The translations under genes were made by a program, and so were the position numbers. The notes beneath the pieces are model-generated. The model was given only the letters and a program-made list of their open reading frames with translations. It did no database searches and was not told where the DNA came from. A DNA stretch of 64,000 nt from Kordiimonas marina. GTDB taxonomy: Bacteria > Pseudomonadota > Alphaproteobacteria > Sphingomonadales > Kordiimonadaceae. The DNA lies in assembly GCF_023006325.1 (NCBI RefSeq), contig NZ_JAINDF010000005.1, forward strand, positions 124,001-188,000, given 5' to 3'. Below, piece by piece: positions 1-7,931 of this stretch (its first letter is position 1; every line of letters begins with the position of its first letter).

Positions 1-71
1 ACCGGCTGACTGCGGCGGCGATCGAACGGGCGACGGCGGCGCGGCAGAAAACTTTCGAGGGCATGGCCTGA
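1..71 (+). CDS. C-terminal end of an unidentified protein (partial)
   Basis: An open frame enters from the left edge and ends at a TGA at 69-71. The visible tail (RLTAAAIERATAARQKTFEG, then MA and stop) is alanine-rich and probably helical. It is too short to assign to a family. It converges on the next gene, which is on the minus strand, with 9 bases between the stops. Confidence 0.5.
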   Translation, partial: RLTAAAIERATAARQKTFEGMA

Positions 72-80
72 CCGAATGGC

Positions 81-860
81 CTAATAGGCGACATCTTCGG
101 GTGTCAGTGCCCTGAGGGTGCGCCAATCCCGGATACCATGGAAGGCGGTGGCTTTTGCGACCGCCTTTTTTATCGCCTTCTTGTCTCCTGAGCGGAGAGC
201 GGTAGCGAGCGCGGCGGCGCGGCTGTCCAGAATGGCGTTCAGCGGACCGTCAGCGGGCGGCAACGTCAGATACCGGCCGTAGGTTTCAAGCGCGGTGGCG
301 CGGTCCTGTTTACTGCCGCGGGCGAGGAATTTGATATATTCCAGCATCAGGGGCTTCTTCGGCGCACCAAGCGCAAAAGAGGCCTCGAACTCTTCATGGG
401 CCCGCCGTCTGCTGCCGCCAAGCGCCAGCCGCGCAAACAGCCCGGCCCGGGAAACATGGGCGTTCCACACGGCCAGGGCCGCATGGGGGAGCGGATCGTT
501 GGGGCGTTCCTCGATCAGCTTTTCAAACAGCTTTTTGGCAAGGCGGGCGAGCTCGGGCTTGTGGGTGCGCTTGCTTTCGAAGCTGAGCCCGATGCCATAG
601 CTGAGGCTGGCCTCCAGATGATCGGGCTTTATCTTCAGGGCCGCGCGGCAATCGTCGATCGCGAGATGGAGGCTGCGGACAGCGGGGTCGCCGGTTTCCA
701 TGAACCCGCCGAGCGTCAGCCCGGCTTCACAGGCCTTGGTATAGCCGTCAGCGGTGCGGGCCAAGCGGCCGGAGGTGATTTCGGCGGCATAATAGCTGCT
801 GAGGCCCGCGGCACGCGCAGGCAGGCTTAAGGCAATCAACATCAAAAGGATCAGGCGCAT
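81..860 (-). CDS. Secreted TPR-like protein of unknown function
   Basis: The protein begins with a clear Sec-type signal peptide (MRLILLMLIALSLPARA, cleavage near residue 18-20), so it is probably periplasmic. The rest is helical and alanine/leucine-rich. It has TPR-like spacing, for example the IDDCRAALKIKPDHLEA and EKLIEERPNDPLPHAALA stretches. No catalytic motif is visible. ATG at 860 is preferred over the GTG six bases upstream because it puts the basic Met-Arg directly at the signal peptide start. It is monocistronic as far as can be seen. Its role is unknown; TPR proteins usually act as protein-interaction scaffolds. Confidence 0.72.
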   Translation of the reverse strand: MRLILLMLIALSLPARAAGLSSYYAAEITSGRLARTADGYTKACEAGLTLGGFMETGDPAVRSLHLAIDDCRAALKIKPDHLEASLSYGIGLSFESKRTHKPELARLAKKLFEKLIEERPNDPLPHAALAVWNAHVSRAGLFARLALGGSRRRAHEEFEASFALGAPKKPLMLEYIKFLARGSKQDRATALETYGRYLTLPPADGPLNAILDSRAAALATALRSGDKKAIKKAVAKATAFHGIRDWRTLRALTPEDVAY

Positions 861-915
861 GGGCACAAGCTTAGCGCATTTTCCTGAACAAGGCTTAAAC
901 GGAGGGGGCTGACCA

Positions 916-1344
916 TCAATTGATGTTCATGGTCATGTGCGGGCTGTCGAGCGAAAAAGCCGGAACTTCCACCTCGAAATGGCTGCCGTCCTCGCGCACC
1001 ATGTCATAGCTGCCGCGCATGAAGCCTGTCGGCGTGTTCAGCGGCGTTCCGCTTGTGTAGACGAAGCTTTCGCCGGGCTGCAGCACCGGTTTTTCGCCAA
1101 TGACGCCGGGGCCGCGGACTTCCTTCACGTGGCCGTGGCCGTCGGTGATGACCCAGTGACGGTTCAGAAGCTGAGCCGTCTTATCGCCGTCGTTGGTGAT
1201 GCGGATCCGGTAAGCCCACAGATACTGCCCGGCGTCGGGGCGCGACTGTTCGTTGAGATAGAAGGACTGGACCTCAACATGGATGCCTTCCGTGACTGCG
1301 TCAAAGGTCAGCACACCATCGATAAGGTCGTCGTCATCCGTCAT
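916..1344 (-). CDS. apaG: ApaG domain protein
   Basis: This 142-residue protein matches the ApaG family along its length. Typical segments are VEVQSFYLNEQSRP, RHWVITDGHG, EVRGPGVIGEKPVLQPGE, YTSGTPLNTPTGFMRGSY and the C-terminal EVPAFSLD. ApaG folds as an immunoglobulin-like beta sandwich. It has been linked in enterobacteria to Co2+/Mg2+ handling and Ap4A levels, but its biochemical role is unclear. The start at 1344 has an AGGAA ribosome-binding site. It lies just downstream of metZ on the same strand with a 43-base gap, so the two may be co-transcribed. Confidence 0.9.
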   Translation of the reverse strand: MTDDDDLIDGVLTFDAVTEGIHVEVQSFYLNEQSRPDAGQYLWAYRIRITNDGDKTAQLLNRHWVITDGHGHVKEVRGPGVIGEKPVLQPGESFVYTSGTPLNTPTGFMRGSYDMVREDGSHFEVEVPAFSLDSPHMTMNIN

Positions 1345-1387
1345 AAAATTCCTGTCCGGGTTATGGCTGCGCCCAAAAAGGGACGCC

Positions 1388-2602
1388 TTATTTGACGCCC
1401 GCTTTATCGAGCGCCTGCATCACATCCTTGACCAGATCGTCGCCATCTTCAAGCCCAACCGAGAAACGGATCAGGCCCGGGGTAACCCCAACCTCAAGCC
1501 GTGCGTCTTCCGAAAGCGCCTTGTGGGTGGTGCTCCAGGGGTGGGTGGCGATCGAGCGGCTGTCCCCCAGGTTGTTGGAAATATCGACAATCTCCAGCGC
1601 ATTCATGAACTTGAACGCCTGGTCGCGGCCGCCCGGCAGCTCGAAAATCACCATGGTGCCGCCACGCTTCATCTGCTTTTTGGCAAGCGCGGCCTGCTTG
1701 AAGCCCGGCAGGCTGGGGTGACGCACATCATCAAGCCGCGGGGCGATGGCGGCGGCCAGCTTGTCGGCATTGTCGCACATGGCGTTCACACGGATGCCCA
1801 GCGTCTCCAGGCCCTTCAGCATCACCCAGGCGTTGAACGGCGACATGGCACAGCCGGTGTGGCGGTAGAAGGGATAGAGATGCTGTTCGTCGAACTCCTT
1901 GTCGCACAGCACGATGCCGCCGAGGCAGCGGCCCTGGCCATCGATATGCTTGGTGGTCGAATAGCAGACGATATCGGCACCCAGCTTCATCGGCTGCTGG
2001 AGCGCGGGGGTCGCGAACACATTGTCGACCGCCAGCTTGGCACCCGCGTCGTGGGCGATCTTGGCCACTTCTTCGATGTCGACGAAATCAAGCGTCGGGT
2101 TCGCGGGCGTTTCCAGGAAGAACATCTTGGTATTCGGCCGTACCGCGGCTTTCCAGGCGTCAAGGCTGGTGCCGTCGATCACCGTGGTCTCGATGCCGTA
2201 GCGCGGCAGCAGTTCGTCGAGCAGCCAGCGGCAGGAGCCGAAGGCCGCGCGCGCGCCGATGATATGGTCGCCCGCGCGCAGGTAACAGAGGAGCGCCGCG
2301 GTCATCGCCGCCATGCCGGTGCCGGTTGCCCGGCCGACGTCAGCGCCTTCGAGGAGCGCCATGCGTGCTTCGAACATGCTGGTCGTCGGGTTGGTCTGGC
2401 GCGAATAGGTGAAGCCTTCGGCGCGGCCGTCGAAGCGCGCTTCGGCTTCCTCGGCATTCTCATAGGCGAAGGCGGAGGTCAGGAACAGCGCCTCGCCCAT
2501 TTCATCGAAGTTGGAGCGCATCGATCCCGCACGCACCATCTGGGTCTGGCGGGCCCATGTGGAGGTAAGGCTTTTGTCGGTGCCTGTGCGGTTTTTCATC
2601 AT
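1388..2602 (-). CDS. metZ: O-succinylhomoserine sulfhydrylase
   Basis: A 404-residue PLP enzyme of the Cys/Met metabolism class. It should convert O-succinylhomoserine and sulfide to homocysteine in methionine synthesis, in the cytosol. The PLP lysine is Lys218 in CYSTTKHIDGQGR. Other landmarks are TYSRQTNPTT (Tyr66, Ser67, Arg68) and Asp193 in LAVDNVFATP. Cystathionine gamma-synthase and gamma-lyase share the fold; length, the HIDGQGRCLGG segment and the usual alphaproteobacterial pathway favour MetZ. The start has GGAGACAG just upstream. The leader holds a short GC hairpin (2629-2643), but I could not match it to a known SAM riboswitch. Confidence 0.9.
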   Translation of the reverse strand: MMKNRTGTDKSLTSTWARQTQMVRAGSMRSNFDEMGEALFLTSAFAYENAEEAEARFDGRAEGFTYSRQTNPTTSMFEARMALLEGADVGRATGTGMAAMTAALLCYLRAGDHIIGARAAFGSCRWLLDELLPRYGIETTVIDGTSLDAWKAAVRPNTKMFFLETPANPTLDFVDIEEVAKIAHDAGAKLAVDNVFATPALQQPMKLGADIVCYSTTKHIDGQGRCLGGIVLCDKEFDEQHLYPFYRHTGCAMSPFNAWVMLKGLETLGIRVNAMCDNADKLAAAIAPRLDDVRHPSLPGFKQAALAKKQMKRGGTMVIFELPGGRDQAFKFMNALEIVDISNNLGDSRSIATHPWSTTHKALSEDARLEVGVTPGLIRFSVGLEDGDDLVKDVMQALDKAGVK

Positions 2603-2713
2603 CTGTCTCCATTCATCTCGTGGGTAAGCCCCGAAAATTGGGGGCGGCGGACACGGTGCGGTGCGGCGCGCGGAAGGTCAAGCGCAAGATGCGTGATCGC
2701 GCGCTATCATTTC

Positions 2714-2741
2714 TTGCTTTTTTTGAAAGCTGTGGTTAATG
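2714..2741 (+). promoter_or_regulatory. Possible promoter of tRNA-Gly
   Basis: TTGCTT at 2714-2719 and TTAATG at 2736-2741 are spaced by 16 bases and would start transcription about 25-30 bases before the tRNA. Both hexamers are weak matches to the consensus, so this is only a candidate. Confidence 0.3.
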
Positions 2742-2775
2742 CTGTGCCGTCCAAGCGACATCAAAGGTCTTTCGG

Positions 2776-2849
2776 GCGGGTGTAGCTCAATGGTAGAGCA
2801 GAAGCTTCCCAAGCTTACGACGAGGGTTCGATTCCCTTCACCCGCTCCA
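2776..2849 (+). tRNA. tRNA-Gly (anticodon CCC)
   Basis: A complete cloverleaf can be drawn. The acceptor arms are GCGGGTG and CACCCGC, the D arm is GCTC/GAGC, the anticodon loop is TTCCCAA (anticodon CCC), and the T arm is GAGGG-TTCGATT-CCCTT. The discriminator base is T and the 3' CCA is encoded. The outermost anticodon-stem pair is a G-A mismatch. It reads GGG codons. Confidence 0.95.
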
Positions 2850-2944
2850 ACTTCTCCTTCCTTCCATATTGCCCCCTTTATCAAGAGTCGCTAAACCCGT
2901 CTCAAACGTGCAGACAGACTTTATTTTGGCAATGGGAGACGATC

Positions 2945-3289
2945 ATGAGCCTGACCATCTGGCACAATCCGCGCTGCAGCAAGTCCCGCCAGACGCTGGC
3001 GCTTCTTGAAGAAAAGGGCCTCACGCCTACCGTGCGGCTCTATCTGGAAGACGCGCCAAGCGAAGCGGAAATCAAAGACGCGCTCAGCCTTCTGGGGCTT
3101 GAGCCGCGCGGGCTCATGCGCACGAAAGAAGCCGAATATAAGGATCTGGGCCTTGAGGGTGTGACCGATGACGGTGCGCTGATTGCCGCCATGCATAAGA
3201 CCCCGAAGCTGATCGAGCGCCCGATTGTGTTTGCGAACGGCAAGGCGCGCGTCGGCCGTCCGCCCGAAAGCGTTCTCGAAATCGTTTAA
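2945..3289 (+). CDS. arsC: ArsC/Spx-family arsenate reductase (glutaredoxin type)
   Basis: This 114-residue thioredoxin-fold protein has the ArsC signature near its N-terminus (HNPRCSKSRQTL, redox Cys11). It also has the C-terminal ERPIVFANGKARVGRPPE segment that carries the arginines lining the active site. Enzymes of this type reduce arsenate to arsenite using glutathione and glutaredoxin. No arsR, arsB or acr3 is next to it, so a housekeeping paralogue role (YffB/ArsC-like) is possible. The start follows GGGAGACGATC. It converges on the MATE gene with 4 bases between the stops. Confidence 0.85.
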   Translation: MSLTIWHNPRCSKSRQTLALLEEKGLTPTVRLYLEDAPSEAEIKDALSLLGLEPRGLMRTKEAEYKDLGLEGVTDDGALIAAMHKTPKLIERPIVFANGKARVGRPPESVLEIV

Positions 3290-3293
3290 GGGG

Positions 3294-4646
3294 TCAGTTT
3301 TCCAGCGCGCGTTCGAGCCGGGGGTACCAGAGCGCCTGGCTTAGGCCGCGCATGACCATGAAAACCGTCACCGCGGACCAGAGCCCGGGAAGGCCATATT
3401 GGTTGGTGAGCGGGCCGACGGCGAGGACGAAGCTCGCCGCGGCGATGGCGGCTGTCCCCAGCATGGCGGCCCCTGCGGTCGCGCCGATATAGATGCCGTC
3501 GAACTGATAGGCCCAGACGGAAAGCACGGGCAGTGCCACAATGACCGGCAGGGCGGACAGGGCCGCCGTGCGCACGCTTTCAATATCCGTGAGGGTGCGG
3601 ATGAGCTCTCCCCCGAACAGCCAGAAGCCAAGGCTATAGAGCACGGCGGCAGCCCCCGCCCAGGCCATGCTGTCCATGACCCACGCCCGAAATTCGTGCC
3701 GCACACCTTTTCCGTAAGCCGCCCCTGTGAGCGCTTCGGCAGCATAGGCGAAGCCGTCAAGCCCGAGCGCGATCAGCATCAGGAAGGTCTGGAGCACATG
3801 GCTTGCGGCCAGCGGCACTTCGCCGAGCTGGGCGGCGTTGCGGGTAATGAGCGCGAAGACGAGGATCAGCAAGAGCGTGCGGACGAAGATATAGACATTG
3901 GTGCTCAGAAGCTTCTTCATCTTGGCGAGCGCAATGGTCTCGGGGTCCCGCACGGCGGCCAGAAGCGCATGGGCGCCGATCCCCCGAAGGATGAAGACGG
4001 CCCCGACACCAACGGCCAGCCATTCGGCGATCAGCGACCCGAGCGCGACCCCCGGCACCCCCATCTTGAGCCCAAGCACGAAGAAAAGGTTTAGGCAGCC
4101 GTTGGCGATATTGAGCACAAGCTGCACATAGAGCGTCTTTTTCGTCTGCGCCGTGCCGATCAGGTAGCCGTTGATGCCGTAGGTGATGAGGGCCGCAGGC
4201 ACGGCGTAAATGCGGATATCGAAATAGTCCCGGAACAGGGATACGGTATCGGCAGGGGGCGCCAGGAAGTGGAGCGCAAAGGCCTCCAGCTGGTTTTGGC
4301 CCAGCAGGATAAGCGCACCGATCAGGGCGGCGAGGATCAGCGAGCGGACGAGGGTTCGCGCGATCTGGCCGTCGTCGTCCCGGCCGTCGGCCTGGGCGAC
4401 AAGCCCGGTCGTGCTCATGCGCAGGAAGCCGAACGCCCAATAGAGATAGCTGAAGACCATGGCGCCGACACTGACGGCGGCGAGATAGCGCGCGCCGGGC
4501 AGGTGCCCGACGACCCAGGTGTCGACCAGCCCCACCAGCGGGGCGGAAGAGTTGGCGACGATAGCGGGACCCGCAATCGCCCAGATGCGCCGGTGCCTGT
4601 GGGCTGGGCGCGGGGCTGGGTCTATAGCGGGGCTCCCCTCCGTCAT
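3294..4646 (-). CDS. MATE family multidrug/Na+ efflux transporter (DinF-like)
   Basis: A polytopic membrane protein of about 450 residues with the MATE pattern: an N-terminal AGPAIVANSSAPLVGLVDTWVVG helix and repeated hydrophobic segments, about 12 in all. MATE proteins export cationic drugs or metabolites using Na+ or H+ gradients; the DinF branch fits the N-terminal sequence best. The frame stays open up to 4727, but that would overlap the end of ugd. The Met at 4646 (MTEGSPAIDPAPR) leaves a 7-base gap and keeps the conserved core intact. It probably follows ugd in one transcript. The substrate cannot be read from the sequence. Confidence 0.88.
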   Translation of the reverse strand: MTEGSPAIDPAPRPAHRHRRIWAIAGPAIVANSSAPLVGLVDTWVVGHLPGARYLAAVSVGAMVFSYLYWAFGFLRMSTTGLVAQADGRDDDGQIARTLVRSLILAALIGALILLGQNQLEAFALHFLAPPADTVSLFRDYFDIRIYAVPAALITYGINGYLIGTAQTKKTLYVQLVLNIANGCLNLFFVLGLKMGVPGVALGSLIAEWLAVGVGAVFILRGIGAHALLAAVRDPETIALAKMKKLLSTNVYIFVRTLLLILVFALITRNAAQLGEVPLAASHVLQTFLMLIALGLDGFAYAAEALTGAAYGKGVRHEFRAWVMDSMAWAGAAAVLYSLGFWLFGGELIRTLTDIESVRTAALSALPVIVALPVLSVWAYQFDGIYIGATAGAAMLGTAAIAAASFVLAVGPLTNQYGLPGLWSAVTVFMVMRGLSQALWYPRLERALEN

Positions 4647-4653
4647 GCGCGCA

Positions 4654-5955
4654 TCAGCGCCCGATGCCGGTATAGTCGAACCCGAGCGCGGCCAGGTCGG
4701 CGCGGCCATAGATGTTGCGGAGGTCAACGATCACCGGCGCGGCCAGAAGGTCCTTCACCCGCTCCATGTCGAGCGCGCGATACTGGTTCCATTCGGTGAC
4801 GATCACCAGCACATCGGCGCCTTTCATGGTGTCATACGGGTCATCATGGAAGGTGACGTTTTCAAGCAAGTGCTTGGCTTCTTCCATGCCTTTGGGGTCA
4901 TTGGCATGAATTTCGGCCCCGTCTTTCTGGAGCGCCGGGATGATATCGAGTGACGGGCTTTCGCGCATGTCGTCGGTGTTGGGCTTGAACGTCAGGCCAA
5001 GCACGGCGACGCGTTTGCCCTTGAGGTCCCCGCCGACAGCTTTCTTCACCTTGTCGGCCATGGCGAGCTTGCGGGCTTCGTTTACCTCAACGACCGAGCG
5101 GACGATGCGCATGGGCACACCGGCATCGTCGGCGGAATGGACGAGCGCGCGGGTATCCTTGGGGAAGCAGCTGCCGCCGAAACCGGGCCCTGCGTGCAGG
5201 AACTTGCCGCCAATCCGTTTGTCGAGACCGATGCCCTTGGCGACTTCCTGGACGTCGGCGCCAACCTTTTCGCACAGGTCAGCCATCTCGTTGATGAAGC
5301 TGATCTTGGTGGCGAGGAAGGCGTTGGCGGCATATTTGATGACTTCCGCGGTTTCGCGGTTGGTGAAGACGACCGGCGTTTCATTGAGGAACAGCGGGCG
5401 GTAAAGCTCCCGCAGCACGGCTTGAGCGCGCTCGGTCTCGGCGCCGACGACCACGCGGTCCGGGCGCATGAAATCCTCGATCGCCGCGCCTTCGCGCAGG
5501 AATTCCGGGTTGGAGCAGACGTCGAACATGTCCGCATCCAGCTTCTTGAGCAGGCGATCCTTGATCTGGGCGCCGGTACCGACGGGCACGGTCGATTTGG
5601 TCACGACCACGGTATAGTCGCGGATCAGGTCGCCAATTTCATCGGCGGCGGCGAAAACATACTGGAGGTCGGCGTGGCCGTCGCCCCGGCGGCTCGGGGT
5701 GCCGACGGCGATGAAGACGGCCTTGGCGCCGTCCATGGCGGTGGCGAGGTCGGTGGTGAAGCTCAGGCGGCCGGCTTCGGCGTTGCGGGCGACCATGCCG
5801 GCGAGGCCGGGCTCATAGATCGGCATCTTGCCGGCCTTGAGCGCGTCAATCTTGCCGGTGTCCTTGTCGACGCAGACGACTTCGTGCCCGAATTCCGAAA
5901 AACAGGTGCCGGAGACAAGCCCGACGTAGCCGCTACCAATGACCGCAATTTTCAT
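4654..5955 (-). CDS. ugd: UDP-glucose 6-dehydrogenase
   Basis: A 433-residue enzyme that oxidises UDP-glucose twice with NAD+ to UDP-glucuronate, a precursor of acidic polysaccharides. The N-terminal Rossmann motif is GSGYVGLVSG (residues 7-16). The middle domain has Lys207 in EVIKYAANAF, and the catalytic cysteine is Cys263 in GPGFGGSCFPKDTRAL. The C-terminal domain has LGLTFKPNTDDMRESPS. The length is normal for bacterial Ugd. It lies far from the polysaccharide genes at the right end of the window but could feed that pathway. Confidence 0.95.
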   Translation of the reverse strand: MKIAVIGSGYVGLVSGTCFSEFGHEVVCVDKDTGKIDALKAGKMPIYEPGLAGMVARNAEAGRLSFTTDLATAMDGAKAVFIAVGTPSRRGDGHADLQYVFAAADEIGDLIRDYTVVVTKSTVPVGTGAQIKDRLLKKLDADMFDVCSNPEFLREGAAIEDFMRPDRVVVGAETERAQAVLRELYRPLFLNETPVVFTNRETAEVIKYAANAFLATKISFINEMADLCEKVGADVQEVAKGIGLDKRIGGKFLHAGPGFGGSCFPKDTRALVHSADDAGVPMRIVRSVVEVNEARKLAMADKVKKAVGGDLKGKRVAVLGLTFKPNTDDMRESPSLDIIPALQKDGAEIHANDPKGMEEAKHLLENVTFHDDPYDTMKGADVLVIVTEWNQYRALDMERVKDLLAAPVIVDLRNIYGRADLAALGFDYTGIGR

Positions 5956-6201
5956 CTATCGTCCTCAACAGTATCGATTGGGAAATGCTCATTCAGCCGG
6001 ACGTATACCATGCCCCGTTTCCGTCTCGGCTCGCAAGACATGCTTGAGGTGGGGCTCTCGGCGTTCGGCCTAGCGTGTCTTTGTTACCAAAAGGTGATGG
6101 CGTCAAGCATCACGGCCCATTTTTAGGCAAAAAAGTCTCTCCTGCGGCGAAGGGCCGCCCCCTTCAGCCCCGTAAAAAGAGAAAGGTCGTCGGAGTAGAA
6201 T

Positions 6202-6801
6202 GTGCAGGCCCAAACAGCACAGCGTGCAAATGTCATGACGGAGGACCCCGCAGACGAAGCGCTCGTAAGGCGCGTCGCTGAGGGTGATCGGACGGCTTAT
6301 GCCATGCTTGTGCGCCGGCACGGGCTGCGGTTTCGGGCACTTGCCTATCGGATGCTCGGTGCGGTGGACCTGGCTGAAGATGCGGTCCAGGACTCGTTTG
6401 TGAAGCTCTGGACCCATGCGGCCCGGTTCGACCCCGAGAAAGCGCGCTTCACCACCTGGTTTCACCGTATCGTGGTGAACCGGTGCCTGGATGAAAAGCG
6501 CAAGGTGACACCGGTGGCGCTGCCGGAAGGCTATGATGCGCCGGACCCGGCAGCAGGTGCCGAGGCGGAGCTGGCTGATCAGGGTGACCAGGCTACGGTC
6601 CGCGCGGCGCTGCAGGCCTTGCCGGACAGGCAGCGTATGGCGGTGGCGCTCAGCTATTTCGACGGACTGTCGAACAAGGAGGCGGCTGAGGTGATGGACT
6701 TGAAGATGAAGGCCTTTGAATCGCTGCTCGTCAGGGCGCGGACGAATTTGAAACAACAGCTTATGGCCGAAAAGGATCGGCTGTTTACAGTTGTAGACTA
6801 G
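6202..6801 (+). CDS. ECF-type RNA polymerase sigma factor
   Basis: A 199-residue sigma-70 family protein with only regions 2 and 4. Region 2 (about residues 25-95) contains FRALAYRMLGAVDLAEDAVQDSFVKLW and the TTWFHRIVVNRCLD segment. Region 4 (about 130-185) contains ALPDRQRMAVALSYFDGLSNKEAAEVM. The GTG at 6202 is preferred because GGAG lies 6-7 bases upstream; an internal ATG at 6235 has no such site. The next two genes are a probable anti-sigma factor and a periplasmic metal-binding protein, so this factor is probably released by an envelope metal signal. The target promoter is not obvious in the 245-base upstream gap. Confidence 0.9.
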   Translation: MQAQTAQRANVMTEDPADEALVRRVAEGDRTAYAMLVRRHGLRFRALAYRMLGAVDLAEDAVQDSFVKLWTHAARFDPEKARFTTWFHRIVVNRCLDEKRKVTPVALPEGYDAPDPAAGAEAELADQGDQATVRAALQALPDRQRMAVALSYFDGLSNKEAAEVMDLKMKAFESLLVRARTNLKQQLMAEKDRLFTVVD

Positions 6802-6819
6802 TGTAAGGAGGGCAGGAAA

Positions 6820-7332
6820 ATGACGCCCGGAACGGATGGAAAGACAATGCAGAACGGCATGACGCGAGACGCGTTTGAAGCGCTTCTGGCCTGTCACGGC
6901 GCTGAGCTGGAGGCCTGGCCCGCGGCTGTGCGCACGGCGGCGGCCGACGCCTTTGCCCTGGGCGCTGAAGGCAAAAGCCTGATCGCGGCTGAACGGGCCT
7001 TCCGCCGCCAGCTTGAAAGCGCGCCTGTGCCTGAGGCCGGCTCAGCGGCTTTCCTGGGCTGCCTTATGGATATCCCGGCAAACCATGCTCAGGCTGGGGC
7101 CCAGAATACACAGAATGTCATTGTCCGTGGGCTTGGCGCGTTCGCTGACCTGCTGCTCGACGGCCACAAGCTTTTCTCCCGCACGGGGATCGCGGCCCAG
7201 GTCGCGGCCTCGGTGATGATCCTTGTCGTCGGGGTGATGATCGGCATGGGTAACCCCACCCAGGATTCCGCGGAACTGGACCTGAGCTCCAGCCTGTTCG
7301 CCAGCAGCGACCTTAATTTAGGAGGCCAGTAA
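6820..7332 (+). CDS. Probable one-TM anti-sigma factor
   Basis: A 170-residue protein starting 18 bases after the sigma gene behind a strong AAGGAGGG site. The N-terminal cytoplasmic part (residues 15-70) has a helical region with a Trp-Pro motif (GAELEAWPAAVRTAAADAFA). This type of segment recurs in small proteins encoded next to ECF sigma factors in alphaproteobacteria. One membrane helix spans about residues 124-143 (IAAQVAASVMILVVGVMIG), leaving a short periplasmic tail. The assignment rests on position and topology; no zinc-binding HxxxCxxC motif is seen. It is probably held or released by the downstream sensor. Confidence 0.65.
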   Translation: MTPGTDGKTMQNGMTRDAFEALLACHGAELEAWPAAVRTAAADAFALGAEGKSLIAAERAFRRQLESAPVPEAGSAAFLGCLMDIPANHAQAGAQNTQNVIVRGLGAFADLLLDGHKLFSRTGIAAQVAASVMILVVGVMIGMGNPTQDSAELDLSSSLFASSDLNLGGQ

Positions 7333-7334
7333 GC

Positions 7335-7913
7335 ATGAACGGTAAACTCAAACTGATTGTTGTCCTTCTGGTCGTGTCAGTGGCTGCCAACCTCCTGACC
7401 GCCGGGGTCTGGATTGGCCGCGAACTTAGCTGGCATCCGCGCCATCAGGAGCCGCGTCCGCACCGGGTCGACTTCTCCTTGCGCGAACTTGGCCGCTATC
7501 TGCCTGAAGACAAGCGTGCTGAGGTGCGGGCGCTTCTCATGGATCACCGCAAAACGCTGATGAGCCACTTCCAAGCCATGCGGGCCAATGAAAACCGCAT
7601 ACGGGCGCTGATTGCCGCCGATGTGGTTGACCGCGATGCGCTTATCAAGGCGTTGGACGAGCATGAGGCCCTGATGCGGGATCTGCATTCGCCTGTCCGC
7701 GATATTCTCCTCAATGTTATCGCCAAGCTCGACCATGATACGCGGGTGAAACTGGCGGAAAACATGTTCCGGCGCCGGATTCCGATGGGGCCGCCGCGGG
7801 ATGGGGGCCGTGATGGCAAGTTTGATCCTGACCGCCGCCTGCCGGATATGCCGCCGCCACCGCCGGAAGGCGACAATGACGATGCGGACGGGGGTGGCAC
7901 AGGCCGCTTCTAA
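7335..7913 (+). CDS. Periplasmic heavy-metal sensor/resistance protein (Spy/CnrX-like)
   Basis: A 192-residue protein with an N-terminal membrane anchor (residues 5-27) and a periplasmic all-helical domain. The region from FSLRELGRYLPEDKRAEVRA to LDHDTRVKLAENMF has the shape of the metal-resistance/LTXXQ class. These proteins form helical hairpins that bind metals or unfolded proteins. The tail is Pro/Asp/Gly-rich and could be flexible. It starts 2 bases after the anti-sigma gene with an AGGAGG site, so the three genes form one operon. By analogy with CnrX-CnrY-CnrH it would sense a periplasmic metal and act on the anti-sigma factor. The metal is unknown. Confidence 0.75.
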   Translation: MNGKLKLIVVLLVVSVAANLLTAGVWIGRELSWHPRHQEPRPHRVDFSLRELGRYLPEDKRAEVRALLMDHRKTLMSHFQAMRANENRIRALIAADVVDRDALIKALDEHEALMRDLHSPVRDILLNVIAKLDHDTRVKLAENMFRRRIPMGPPRDGGRDGKFDPDRRLPDMPPPPPEGDNDDADGGGTGRF

Positions 7914-7931
7914 ATTGTCTAAGGGAAGCGC

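Noticed and set aside
2603-2680. SAM-type riboswitch upstream of metZ
   Set aside because: The leader has only a short CCCC/GGGG hairpin. I could not fit the SAM-II pseudoknot or another SAM class; a covariance-model search would settle it.
1283-2785. A 500-codon plus-strand frame over metZ
   Set aside because: Antisense to MetZ, rich in His and Arg as expected for a shadow frame, and it runs into the tRNA.
2678-2884. A 68-codon minus-strand frame
   Set aside because: It is antisense to, and covers, the tRNA-Gly gene.
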